Source: Prevotellaceae bacterium (GTDB lineage: Bacteria > Bacteroidota > Bacteroidia > Bacteroidales > Bacteroidaceae). From it: a stretch of 38,215 nt of DNA. Both the position numbers and the translations under genes were made by a program. Positions within the stretch are counted from its first letter, which is position 1. Each line of letters begins with the position of its first letter. Positions 1 to 8,724 of this stretch are shown one piece after another. The notes under the pieces were generated by a model. That model saw only the letters and a program-made list of their open reading frames with translations. It was not told the origin of the DNA and searched no databases. Location: positions 1 through 38,215 of the forward strand of contig JAQYPT010000016.1 in assembly GCA_028726625.1 (NCBI GenBank), in the 5' to 3' direction.

Positions 1-20
1 CGAAGAATACCCTGACGCAT
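1..20 (-). CDS. Start of a leftward gene cut by the window edge
   Basis: An ATG on the minus strand at 20 opens a frame (M-R-Q-G-I-L) that runs out of the window. It lies about 60 nt downstream of a consensus Bacteroidetes promoter at 88-118 on the same strand, which is why I call it a gene start. The product cannot be recognised from six residues. The plus-strand frames across the same bases are short and closed by stops. This is inference from promoter position only. Confidence 0.3.
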
Positions 21-40
21 GTCTACTGGAGTGCAACAAA

Positions 41-87
41 CCCGAAAAACATTTGTTTCGTTGAGTACAAACATAAAGTTTTTCGGG
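41..87 (-). promoter_or_regulatory. Leader hairpin at the transcript start
   Basis: CCCGAAAAAC (41-50) and GTTTTTCGGG (78-87) are a perfect 10-bp inverted repeat, with further partial pairing inward. On the minus strand it begins within a few bases of the start site predicted from the promoter at 88-118, so the leftward transcript would open with a stable hairpin. This could stabilise the mRNA or control its translation. No T-run follows, so it is not an obvious terminator. Confidence 0.45.
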
Positions 88-118
88 CAAAGGTAGTAAA
101 GCTGGAAGCCCACACAAA
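88..118 (-). promoter_or_regulatory. Bacteroidetes-type promoter facing left
   Basis: The minus strand carries TTTG (118-115), a 19-bp spacer, and TACCTTTG (95-88). This fits the primary sigma factor consensus TTTG-N19/20-TAnnTTTG. Predicted start is near 81. Confidence 0.6.
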
Positions 119-276
119 GGCGGCTAAAGTTGGATGCTTACACAAGACTTTGAGGTGATTTATGCCACGTTGGGCAAGAAACAAGGCAAGCCTACCATAG
201 AGAAAGGTAATCAAAACAAGCCAAGCAAATAATCACTTGCCCATTAACAACCATCTCAAAATTCTCACAAAAACAT

Positions 277-325
277 CTGTACACAAGTTGGCACATCCTC
301 ATGTGCTACTTGTGTACAGTTTTTT
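277..325. terminator. Strong bidirectional terminator
   Basis: CTGTACACAAGT at 277-288 pairs with ACTTGTGTACAG at 308-319. The pairing extends through GCACAT/ATGTGC with one bulged base, giving a stem of about 19 bp with a CCTC loop. TTTTTT follows on the plus strand. On the minus strand TGTTTTTG follows the stem. It sits about 90 bp past the stop of the MutS-like gene and probably ends that transcript. Confidence 0.8.
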
Positions 326-415
326 ATGGCGATACGTTTTATGCATACCCCATCGAATATTGCCTCAAACTTCAGAGGTAAGCCTTGCGAACTAAAGATT
401 TGTCAGCCTTGTGAC

Positions 416-2185
416 CTACACACCAGATAGTATTTCCCTTAACAAGAAGGTGGCATTTTGGTTGCGGGCAACGCCAGGAGTGATTTTGTAAGAGTAGGTT
501 ACATCTTGCCCTAACGCAATCTCGAAGCAATAGTTGTGAAACCGCTCTCCCTCCATTTTCGATAATTCCAAATCGTGTGTGGCAATGACACCCGTTACAG
601 GCAATGCTGACACCGCTTGTAAAAACAGGCGCGAACCATTGAGCTTGTCCGCCGAGTTAGTTCCTTTCAATATCTCATCCAGGATAATCAGCGTTTGCGC
701 ATTGTGCCGACACGCTGTAAGAAGTTGTTTCAGACGCAACAGTTCGGCATTGAAATAAGAGATGCCATGCGCCAAGTCGTCGGTGGTACGCATGCTGCTG
801 AACAGGCTGTATGCCGACACACGCAGCGATGTAGCAAACACAGGCATGCCGTTCATGGCCAAAATGTAATTGATGCCCAACGCTCTAAGGAACGTACTCT
901 TACCTGCCATATTGGCTCCCGTAATGATATAATAGTGACGATGCTGCAATGTAAAATCGTTGCGCACCGCCTTTGCACCCAAGAAAGGGTGGTACAGCCC
1001 CACTGCCTCGTACACCATTTCCTCGCTCGCTATCACTTCTGCCCTACCCGCTTGCGGCTCGTTGTACCGAAAAGTGGCCATGCTCACCAGTCCATCCATC
1101 TCGCTAATGGCATCTATCCACACAGGTACTTGACCTATATATTGCCGTTGCCACCGCAGGAAACGACGCACCAAGAAGTAATCGCTCAAGAACAACGCAT
1201 CCATCAGGAAGAGTCCAAGGATGTTGCCACGCCTGTCCAAGCCGTTAAGAATGTTATTCAACTGGTCGAACGACAGTCTTGCTCCTTGCAACACATTGAC
1301 AATGGCAGCGTTTTGTGGTGTGGTAAAGGTCATTGTCTCACTCACCTGCCGTATCAACTCTACATAAACCTGCAACTGTTCATGCAGTTGGTCAACTGCC
1401 CTACTAATGACTTTGCAGGCACCCGAACAAACAAAAAACACCCCGAAGAAATGCAAGATGCCCCACCACAAGGGCAGTTGGGCACTCACCAAGCCTACCA
1501 CGGATGTCCCGACAGCTGCAAACAGGCCGACAATGAGCAGCCACGCCAGCACGAAAGTCCATCGCTTTGCGGCAAAGGTGGGTATTTGCAACGATTTTAT
1601 CTCTTGCAACGCCTGGCGAATCAAGGCAGAGTCAATTCTCCCGTCAGCGCCTAATGCCATGAATGTGGCTCGCCATGGTTCCATGGCTGCCAACTCATCA
1701 ACAGCATCGGCACGTGCAGACCGATTGTCAACCGATGACAGTTGCGCCGCAAGCCAGTCGCTACCGCCCGTGGTCACCGTGCGGTTGATGCGCTGAAACA
1801 ACGAGTCTTTCCCAAACACATCCAAATCGAACGTAAACGGATGGTGCGCATCGGCATACCGTTCTCCATCATCGAAGCACGAAAAGTCGCCCTTCAGATA
1901 AGAAAGTTCGTGCAGATAAACCTTTTGGAGATTGGAGAAACGATGCACCTGCGCATCGTTTTTCACATCCATCAGGCGCACCAAAGCATACAATAGTAAG
2001 GAAACCGCCGACAAGACAAGGGGCAACACGCCCCACGACACAAGGGTATAAAGGACTAAAAAAGCCAGGAACAAAAGAAAAAAGACGATTTGTCCTGCCA
2101 CGAACAAACGGCTTTTTTGCTTGAGTTGAGCAATCTCGTCAGCCAATTGTCGTTCTTTTTCAGTATAAAATATGGATAGGTTCAT
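416..2185 (-). CDS. Membrane-anchored MutS-like ATPase
   Basis: A 589-residue protein whose C-terminal third is a MutS-type ABC ATPase. It has Walker A TGANMAGKST near residues 421-430, Walker B LIILDE near 500, the GTNSADK segment just after it, and ATHDLEL as the H-loop. The N-terminal mismatch-recognition domain of true MutS is absent. Instead there are two hydrophobic segments at about 28-70 and two at about 210-260, so the protein should sit in the inner membrane with the ATPase in the cytoplasm. The family is usually annotated as a MutS-like mismatch repair protein, but the membrane segments and missing clamp domains make a mismatch repair role doubtful. It is a single gene between two terminators. 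The ATG at 2185 is used. Confidence 0.85.
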   Translation of the reverse strand: MNLSIFYTEKERQLADEIAQLKQKSRLFVAGQIVFFLLFLAFLVLYTLVSWGVLPLVLSAVSLLLYALVRLMDVKNDAQVHRFSNLQKVYLHELSYLKGDFSCFDDGERYADAHHPFTFDLDVFGKDSLFQRINRTVTTGGSDWLAAQLSSVDNRSARADAVDELAAMEPWRATFMALGADGRIDSALIRQALQEIKSLQIPTFAAKRWTFVLAWLLIVGLFAAVGTSVVGLVSAQLPLWWGILHFFGVFFVCSGACKVISRAVDQLHEQLQVYVELIRQVSETMTFTTPQNAAIVNVLQGARLSFDQLNNILNGLDRRGNILGLFLMDALFLSDYFLVRRFLRWQRQYIGQVPVWIDAISEMDGLVSMATFRYNEPQAGRAEVIASEEMVYEAVGLYHPFLGAKAVRNDFTLQHRHYYIITGANMAGKSTFLRALGINYILAMNGMPVFATSLRVSAYSLFSSMRTTDDLAHGISYFNAELLRLKQLLTACRHNAQTLIILDEILKGTNSADKLNGSRLFLQAVSALPVTGVIATHDLELSKMEGERFHNYCFEIALGQDVTYSYKITPGVARNQNATFLLREILSGV

Positions 2186-2245
2186 CTTCTGTCAATCGTT
2201 AGCGTTCGGGTAATCTGCAGGCCTTACATGGGCAAGCAGCGTGAA

Positions 2246-2253
2246 CAAAGGTA
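2246..2253 (-). promoter_or_regulatory. Possible -7 element of the MutS-like gene
   Basis: The minus strand reads TACCTTTG, a full match to TAnnTTTG, about 60 nt before the start codon. The nearest TTG upstream is at 24 bp spacing rather than 19-20, so the -33 half is weak. Confidence 0.4.
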
Positions 2254-2294
2254 CGAAAAACTTGTTGATTGATAGGACAATATGGGTGGTTAAA

Positions 2295-2336
2295 ATTGAA
2301 AAAGGCTATCCTGTTACCCAGAATAGCCTTTTCAAT
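2295..2336 (-). terminator. Terminator of the SusCD/metalloprotease operon
   Basis: ATAGCCTTTTCAAT (2323-2336) pairs with ATTGAAAAAGGCTAT (2295-2309) with one bulged base. Read leftward, the second arm carries TTTTT and is followed by a further TTTT. It starts 36 bp after the stop of the 2373-3980 gene. Confidence 0.75.
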
Positions 2337-2372
2337 AGGGGGATAAAGAACGCCCCTAACGTTGCGTTCAGC

Positions 2373-3980
2373 TTATTTCACCAATACTTTTTGCACATCA
2401 TTGCCCTTCTTGAGGAGATAAACACCGGCAGAAAGACCATCGATCGTGGTGCCTACATACTGTCCTTTGAGGTTGTAAACGGCCACTCTTTCAGACTTAG
2501 AAGCTACAACTTGGTTGATTCCTGTTACGTTTTTCTTATCGTAAACACTAACCGTTGTTTGATTTTTTGCATTCGTAATAACCGCAACCACATCCTTATT
2601 CTTGGCCAAGGACACGATAGAATCGGAAGCAGCAGACTTCACAATTCCATCGGCCGTAATCCAATAATTGAGCTGAGCCGTTAAAGAATGGTCGTCAGTC
2701 TTTTCTGCATAACCTGCCAACAGAACTTCTCCATTGTTGACGAGCATGTCAAAAAGGCCTTGCGCATGATGGTTTACATCACCTTCGTCATACGCATCAC
2801 CTGCGACCCAGTTAAAGGCGAGGTCGGCAGGATTGAGGGATGCCACGAACAAGGTACGGGCGCCAACAGCTTGCAGGTCATTGTTGAAAGGATTGTTGCC
2901 AGCCGAAACGCCACTGACAAACAGTTTGTCGCCCTCCAGTGCCATGGGACCAACCCGATAGTTGTCACCTTCAGCATCGGTCTTCGTCATGAACGCTTTT
3001 GTCACCAAGTTGCTTTCGCTGATTGATGCCAATACGTAAACGCGCGGCATGGTGCCTTCTCCGATTTGTGTTGCAAACTCCTTTTTACCTTTTGCCGTGT
3101 TGAGCTCTAACGTACCATAACCCACGAAAGCTGCGTATACGGTTCCATTGGCTACCGTGAAGCTCACGTCCATGGCATTGAAAGTGCCGTCATTGGTCAA
3201 CACCTCTTTAGAACCAAAGTCGGCAACCGACGTGGCACCCATCAAGTCATCAGCGTTCATCGACATGATGCCTACGCTATGGTTGTCTACATGCATAAAG
3301 CCGAAAGCAAAATTGTAACGACCTTTCCAATTAACATTGTCTATCGTCACGTCACCATCATGGCGCAAACCCACATACACCTTACCATTGGAGACGCCAA
3401 ATGCTGTTGGTTGCACCTCGGCCAGGTTGTCGAAATAGGTGTCTGGAGAGACAATGCCATAGTTGGTAGCCGCCACGATGGTACGTACTATCTTGAGGTT
3501 TCCGTCTTTGTCGTATTTGGCAACGAAAGCAGCACGGCGAGTTGGTGTGAACGCCCCATCAATCTTCATGCCCTTAGCGGTTGTTGTCACACCATCAACA
3601 GATTCGAATTGAACTTCTTCTGCCAACGTTCCAAGCAGGTACACATTACCGTCCGCATCGGTTGTAATCGCGTGAATCAGCGAGTTACCAACCAATCCAA
3701 CGGCCCAAAGCTCCTTACCGTCGGCACTATATTTTGCCAAATAAGCCGGTGTGAGGCCATCCGGATCAAGATATGAGCTTCCGAACGTAAGATCATTGTT
3801 ATAAGTACCCGTAGTGAAAACACTACCATCAGCAGCAACAGCGGTTCTGGTGCCACCTAATTTCATTGCTTCCGTGACAGGTGTCAGTGATTTTGACCAC
3901 TTTGCAGCCTGGTTGAACACCTGTGCCTGTACTGTTATGTTTGCCACAACAGCGACGATCACTAGTAAAATCTTTTTCAT
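2373..3980 (-). CDS. T9SS-secreted propeller-like repeat protein
   Basis: A 535-residue secreted protein. Residues 1-19 form a signal peptide ending at VQAQ. The body has repeated units of the type 'AVAADGSVFTTGTY', 'AITTDADGNVYLLGT' and 'KYDKDGN', which resemble the beta strands of NHL/SBBP-type beta-propeller proteins. The last 70 or so residues end in YNLKGQYVG, LSAGVYLLK and a VLVK terminus, the pattern of a type A T9SS sorting domain. It should therefore cross the outer membrane through T9SS and be surface-attached or released. It lies 117 bp downstream of the SusD gene with no terminator or promoter between them, so it is probably the last gene of that operon. Its ligand or activity is unknown, and I see no catalytic motif. 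Confidence 0.75.
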   Translation of the reverse strand: MKKILLVIVAVVANITVQAQVFNQAAKWSKSLTPVTEAMKLGGTRTAVAADGSVFTTGTYNNDLTFGSSYLDPDGLTPAYLAKYSADGKELWAVGLVGNSLIHAITTDADGNVYLLGTLAEEVQFESVDGVTTTAKGMKIDGAFTPTRRAAFVAKYDKDGNLKIVRTIVAATNYGIVSPDTYFDNLAEVQPTAFGVSNGKVYVGLRHDGDVTIDNVNWKGRYNFAFGFMHVDNHSVGIMSMNADDLMGATSVADFGSKEVLTNDGTFNAMDVSFTVANGTVYAAFVGYGTLELNTAKGKKEFATQIGEGTMPRVYVLASISESNLVTKAFMTKTDAEGDNYRVGPMALEGDKLFVSGVSAGNNPFNNDLQAVGARTLFVASLNPADLAFNWVAGDAYDEGDVNHHAQGLFDMLVNNGEVLLAGYAEKTDDHSLTAQLNYWITADGIVKSAASDSIVSLAKNKDVVAVITNAKNQTTVSVYDKKNVTGINQVVASKSERVAVYNLKGQYVGTTIDGLSAGVYLLKKGNDVQKVLVK

Positions 3981-4097
3981 ACGCTAAAAATTTAAATCAT
4001 GAATAATATTTTAAAATAGCGCAACTCCCGCTCAAAGACAGTACATGTACCTCGACAAGGTGTTACCTATTTCATCAAAAAAAGTTCTGAAGAATCA

Positions 4098-5453
4098 TCA
4101 TTTTGTCCACGCCTCCAAATTTGGATTGGCTGCCACAGCCTCGGCAGGGAATCGGAGTGTGTAACGAGCGTCGTTATTTTTCAACTCAAAGGTCTGGTCC
4201 TTATAGGTCTTGGTCAGCGCTGGTTGCGTGGTTCTTCGCAAGTCGTCCCATCGGAAGCCCTCAAAACAAAGTTCACGAAAACGCTCTTGATAAATCTCAG
4301 TGAGCAAATCCTGTTGGTTCATTTCCTGAACTTCGGCGGTGTAAGTAGCAATGACCGAGGGCTTGTACCGCATGTTCATCAGCTGAGTAAGATACGCCTT
4401 GGCATCGGACAACTGGTTTAATTGTGCCGCTGCTTCTGCCGCTATCAAGTATGCTTCGGCCGACCGGAATGAGCAACGATATTCATTGCTACCCCCTTTG
4501 AGCAGCAAATACGTCCTCGACCCCTTACGCTCCAGGTACTTGGTCTTACGTTGATCGCCTTTTTTAAAGACCCCAATGAACTGTTGGGATGGCGTTCCCG
4601 CTTTTTTATAGCTATTGGTCATCACCTGCTCGAGTGCCACAATCGATTCAACCGACTTGTAATGATCGGGCAACAAGCCGTTAGACGCATTCAAATCCTG
4701 TAGTTCACCATGCTGCTTGATGACCTCTTGAGCCGCAGTGAGTGCCCCTTGCCAGTCGCCTTTGTACAAACAAACGCGCGCTTTCAATGCTTGTGCCGAA
4801 ATAACATTGAAGCGATAGGTTTGACCTTCGTCCCACTTCTCCACGTTAAGATACTTTTGTGCCTCAGCAATATCAGCCAAAACCTGGTCGTAAACCGCCT
4901 TCAAACTGCTGCAACGAGGGATGGCATTGACATCAGCCTCCAGCAAAACGGGAACGCCACGCGTTGTTTCTGGATTGACCTTGGTATAAGGTTGTGCGAA
5001 CATGTTAGCCAACAGGAAATGACAATACGCCCGAAGCATATACGATTCGCCTACTAATTGGCGCACTTCAGCTTGACTGTATCCAGTCATTTCGTTTTGG
5101 TGTTCAATAAGATAGTTGGCGATGTAGATAACATGCCAATAGCGACGCCAGTTTGGTGAGGTTGTGGTAGGCGAAGGAGCTTCATCATTCCATCGCCATA
5201 TATCAAAATAGGTGTCGTAATCATTGGGATCTGTAACAACCGGACTCAATTCCATCTCGTCGCTTCTGAGTGTCATCAGTCCCCTATCTTCGGGAAAGGT
5301 TGAGTATTCGTAGGTAAGCATGGCGCGGTATTCCTCGCCGGTCTTGGCAATCACTTTGCCCGTTGGCGTGATGTCAAGAAAGCTGTCACAACTTGTCATC
5401 AGTGCGGACAGCCCCACGCATAATATAAATATTTGAAGCTTCTTCATCATCAT
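4098..5453 (-). CDS. SusD-like substrate-binding lipoprotein
   Basis: A 451-residue RagB/SusD family protein. The signal peptide ends in the lipobox LMTSC with Cys22, so it should be a lipoprotein on the outer face of the outer membrane. The typical start DSFLDITPTG follows, and TPR-like helices fill the body (for example LVGESYMLRAYCHFLLAN near 130-150). The C-terminal part has the usual LCFEGFRWDDLRR segment. It lies 6 bp downstream of the SusC-like gene and should form the lid of that transporter. Three ATGs in a row open the gene, and any of them could be the start. The substrate cannot be read from the sequence. The metalloprotease upstream suggests peptides rather than glycans. Confidence 0.93.
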   Translation of the reverse strand: MMMKKLQIFILCVGLSALMTSCDSFLDITPTGKVIAKTGEEYRAMLTYEYSTFPEDRGLMTLRSDEMELSPVVTDPNDYDTYFDIWRWNDEAPSPTTTSPNWRRYWHVIYIANYLIEHQNEMTGYSQAEVRQLVGESYMLRAYCHFLLANMFAQPYTKVNPETTRGVPVLLEADVNAIPRCSSLKAVYDQVLADIAEAQKYLNVEKWDEGQTYRFNVISAQALKARVCLYKGDWQGALTAAQEVIKQHGELQDLNASNGLLPDHYKSVESIVALEQVMTNSYKKAGTPSQQFIGVFKKGDQRKTKYLERKGSRTYLLLKGGSNEYRCSFRSAEAYLIAAEAAAQLNQLSDAKAYLTQLMNMRYKPSVIATYTAEVQEMNQQDLLTEIYQERFRELCFEGFRWDDLRRTTQPALTKTYKDQTFELKNNDARYTLRFPAEAVAANPNLEAWTK

Positions 5454-5459
5454 TCAATT

Positions 5460-8400
5460 TTAAAAAATCAAGTTCAAACCAAAGATTACACTCTTTGGAA
5501 TAGGCTGAGCAAATGGATTTCCCATCGTTTCAGGATCCAAGTAGTTGGTGTAGTTGCTTGCCACGACAAACAAGTTGCGCGCTTCCACCGACACAGACGC
5601 GTTGGCAATGCCCACGCGGTTCACCCATGTTTTGGGTAATTTGTACCCCAACCGAACGCTTTGCAAGCGCATGTAGCTGTTGTTTCGCACCCAAGTGTCC
5701 AGCATGCTATAGGTGTTATACTCCGAATATTGAACGTATTCCGGAACACGATAGCCACTCACCATCAAACGAGGGAACGTAGTGTTCGTGTGATCGGCTG
5801 TCCATCGGCTTAAAATATCACGGTTGGTGTTCAAGCCTCTGTCATAGTTTGTGGGCGAATAAGTGGGCTGTACCCGAACTTTCATGCCTAAATTAAAGAT
5901 GAAGTTCACGCCCAACTGCCAATCTTTGTATTCAAAATGGTTGATGAACCCACCCGACACCTTCGGGTCTGTCGTACCCATGTAGGTGTAAAGGTTGCGC
6001 TGCTTCTCTGCCGAAAGCGTGCTTGCTCCCGCCTTGTTCAATTTAAAAAATTCTTCAGCCGTGAGCTTTTCACCGGCTGCACCAACGAACACAGGATAAC
6101 CTTCGGCATCCAATCCAGCTGTTTTGTAGGCGAAGATGGCACCTACGGGATAGCCTTCGCGCCCTGGGTAGGTGGAGTTTTCAGCCACACTCTCATTCAA
6201 TATCTTGTTGGTATTGAAGCCTAAGTTCAAATTGGTGGTCCAATGAAAGTCCTTGGTGTAGATGTTTCGCGAACCCAAAGCAATCTCCCATCCTTTGTTT
6301 TCCATGCTTGCCCAGTTGATGGTGGTAGCTGCAAAGCCTGTTTCCAAGGGCAACATACGCATGCCAATGAGGTCACTACTGCGTCGATAATAATAGTCTA
6401 CCGACAACGTCAGCGCATTATTCAACACGGCGATGTCTGTTCCAAGGTTCACATTCTTGGTCTTTTCCCAACGCAAGTCAGGGTTAGGGGCGGTTTCGGC
6501 CTTAATCATTTGCTCGCCCTTTCCAGGCAATATCGATGTTTTGTCATACAAACCAATGAGGTACGGCGATGTGTTTTTGTCGATGTTGCCTTGTATTCCA
6601 TACGATGCACGCAGTGCGAAATTGTTCAGCCATTTGGCATTTTTCAGGAATTTCTCTTGATGCACGCGCCACAACGCACTCACAGAGTACAACGGCAGGT
6701 ACCGATATTTCTTGGCAACGCCGAACACATCCGATCCGTCGAAGCGCACACTGCCGCCCAACGTATAGCGATAAAGCAGCGTGTACGACCCTGTTGCAAA
6801 CCATGACACATACGCATTCTCGGCCTGGTTCTCACGATGAAGCGGCAAGCTCTCGGCCGAAACCTCGCTCGGGAAGATGACAGGATGAGTGGTCAGGGTA
6901 CGCGCGTCGTAACCGTATGCAGCTGAATAAATAGATTCAGAATCGATATGCCGCACTTCCGAGCCAGCCAATAGCTCCACGTCGTGTATCTTATTGAATC
7001 TACGCGCATATTCGAGCATGGCTTTCCAAGTCCATTGCAGGCTGTTATAACTGGTGGTTTTATGGGTTCCTCCCTCGGGCAAGTACGACCGTTTGCCATC
7101 CTTGAAATCGTAAACCGTATAGAGTTTTTCCTTTCTCATGGCATAACTGTTCTCTCCGGCGTACTTCTCGAGTGAGTAATTGTCATACTGCAAGCCAAAT
7201 TGCGAGGTGAGTTTCAGGTCTTTGGTGAACTGCAATTCGGCATCAAAGATGGCCATCATCGAACGGTCTGTACGTCGGTTGTGGCTGTTCTCCCGCTCTT
7301 CAAAGATGTTGAAATTCAGCGATGACGTTTCTTTTCCCTGCACGTTGGTGTCATAGTTGTATTTTCCGTCGATGAAAGGTCGGAAATATGGGTTGGCCAA
7401 CCGCGAGTAATACACAGGATTGGTAAATCCGTTCGTGTCGGTAAGATAACTACTTTGCTTACGCTGATTGGCATACACGGATGCGCCCAGCTTCAAGATT
7501 TTGTTGATGCGATAGTCGGCTTTCAACGTCATGTTGAAGCGCTTGTTCTGCACACCCTTCACATTTCCCTGCTCATCATAATAGCCTACCGAGGTATAAT
7601 ACTTGGCACGGTCGCTACCACCCGCCACACTGGCGTTGTACTCTTGATTGAACGCACTGCGCAACAAGATGTCATTCCAGTCGGTGTTGATGTTTCTGAG
7701 CGCATTTATCTGTGTTTGTGCCGATGGTGATAACGCATTCCAACCACCTTTCTTATATGCTTCTGTCTCGTTGAGCGTCTTCAAAATGTTGGCTACCTCG
7801 CCCTTGTTCTCACGGAAAGTATAATCAGAACCCAACAATTCAAGCTCTAAATTTACTTTTTCGTCAGCATTCAACAGGTTCAGACGGTCGATATTCAACT
7901 TCGGACTGTAGGTGTATTTTGCTGAAAAGTTAATCACTGGACGCCCTTCTTTACCCTTTTTAGTGGTAATCACAATAACGCCATTGGCGGCTCGGGCACC
8001 GTAAATGGCCGTTGCGGCAGCGTCTTTCAATACCGTGATGTTCTCAATATCCGATGGATTGATACCTGCAATGGACGTTTGATACATGTCATCGATGTCG
8101 TTGAGGTTCTCCATAGAAGGTATGTCCGTACCCTCCAAAGGAATACCATCCAACACCCACAGCGGTTCCTGCGTGCCATTGATGGACGCGGTACCACGAA
8201 TTCGTATCTTCACCGGAGCCCCAGGTGCACCCGAACTGCTTACTGTAGACAGTCCGGCTATCTGTCCTGCTAAGGCTTGGTCGATGTTCTTCACCGCTCC
8301 AACGGCCTTGTCAGAGATGTCAACGGTAGTGACTGCCGCCGTCAACTTGCGTCTGTCAATGCGCTGGTAACCTGTTACCACTACCTCGTTGATAGAATGC

Positions 8401-8705
8401 GCGTCGGGCATCAACACGATTTCATAATGGTTGACACCCGCCTTCAACTTAATAGTTTGCGTGGTGTAGCCAATATAACTAACGGATATCTCCTTTGTTG
8501 ACTTATCAACAGGTAGCTTAAACTTACCTTCATAGTCGGTAATGGTACCGCTACTCACCTTGCCACTACCCTTGCTGATGGTGGCTCCAATGAGCGGTTC
8601 GTCCTTTATATCACCGTCCGTCACGGTTCCGGTGATGATTCTTTCTTGTGCAAAGCCTTGCAAGGCGCATAGCATCAGAAAGAGGATTGTATAGATTTTC
8701 TTCAT
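5460..8705 (-). CDS. SusC/RagA-like TonB-dependent transporter
   Basis: A 1081-residue outer-membrane receptor. A signal peptide (1-19, ending GFAQ) is followed by a carboxypeptidase-regulatory-like beta-sandwich (about 22-100). Next comes the TonB box region near INEVVVTGYQ (105-114), then the plug domain with VKIRIRGTASING, LWVLDGIP and TVLKDAAATAIYGARAANGVI. The long C-terminal beta-barrel ends in NLIF with a terminal phenylalanine, as usual for barrel assembly. It should import a substrate captured by the SusD partner (6 bp downstream), powered by TonB-ExbBD. It begins 19 bp after the metalloprotease stop and is in the same operon. No anti-sigma or ECF sigma gene adjoins, and no glycoside hydrolase is present. 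Confidence 0.95.
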   Translation of the reverse strand: MKKIYTILFLMLCALQGFAQERIITGTVTDGDIKDEPLIGATISKGSGKVSSGTITDYEGKFKLPVDKSTKEISVSYIGYTTQTIKLKAGVNHYEIVLMPDAHSINEVVVTGYQRIDRRKLTAAVTTVDISDKAVGAVKNIDQALAGQIAGLSTVSSSGAPGAPVKIRIRGTASINGTQEPLWVLDGIPLEGTDIPSMENLNDIDDMYQTSIAGINPSDIENITVLKDAAATAIYGARAANGVIVITTKKGKEGRPVINFSAKYTYSPKLNIDRLNLLNADEKVNLELELLGSDYTFRENKGEVANILKTLNETEAYKKGGWNALSPSAQTQINALRNINTDWNDILLRSAFNQEYNASVAGGSDRAKYYTSVGYYDEQGNVKGVQNKRFNMTLKADYRINKILKLGASVYANQRKQSSYLTDTNGFTNPVYYSRLANPYFRPFIDGKYNYDTNVQGKETSSLNFNIFEERENSHNRRTDRSMMAIFDAELQFTKDLKLTSQFGLQYDNYSLEKYAGENSYAMRKEKLYTVYDFKDGKRSYLPEGGTHKTTSYNSLQWTWKAMLEYARRFNKIHDVELLAGSEVRHIDSESIYSAAYGYDARTLTTHPVIFPSEVSAESLPLHRENQAENAYVSWFATGSYTLLYRYTLGGSVRFDGSDVFGVAKKYRYLPLYSVSALWRVHQEKFLKNAKWLNNFALRASYGIQGNIDKNTSPYLIGLYDKTSILPGKGEQMIKAETAPNPDLRWEKTKNVNLGTDIAVLNNALTLSVDYYYRRSSDLIGMRMLPLETGFAATTINWASMENKGWEIALGSRNIYTKDFHWTTNLNLGFNTNKILNESVAENSTYPGREGYPVGAIFAYKTAGLDAEGYPVFVGAAGEKLTAEEFFKLNKAGASTLSAEKQRNLYTYMGTTDPKVSGGFINHFEYKDWQLGVNFIFNLGMKVRVQPTYSPTNYDRGLNTNRDILSRWTADHTNTTFPRLMVSGYRVPEYVQYSEYNTYSMLDTWVRNNSYMRLQSVRLGYKLPKTWVNRVGIANASVSVEARNLFVVASNYTNYLDPETMGNPFAQPIPKSVIFGLNLIF

Positions 8706-8724
8706 CTTGATTGTGTTATTATAC

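Noticed and set aside
3..158. Plus-strand open frame of about 50 residues at the left edge, with another short frame ending at 232
   Set aside because: The frames are in different registers, interrupted, match no family, and lie over a good minus-strand promoter and hairpin.
695..1654. 319-residue plus-strand frame
   Set aside because: It is the reverse-strand shadow of the MutS-like gene, with Gln/His-rich composition typical of antisense frames.
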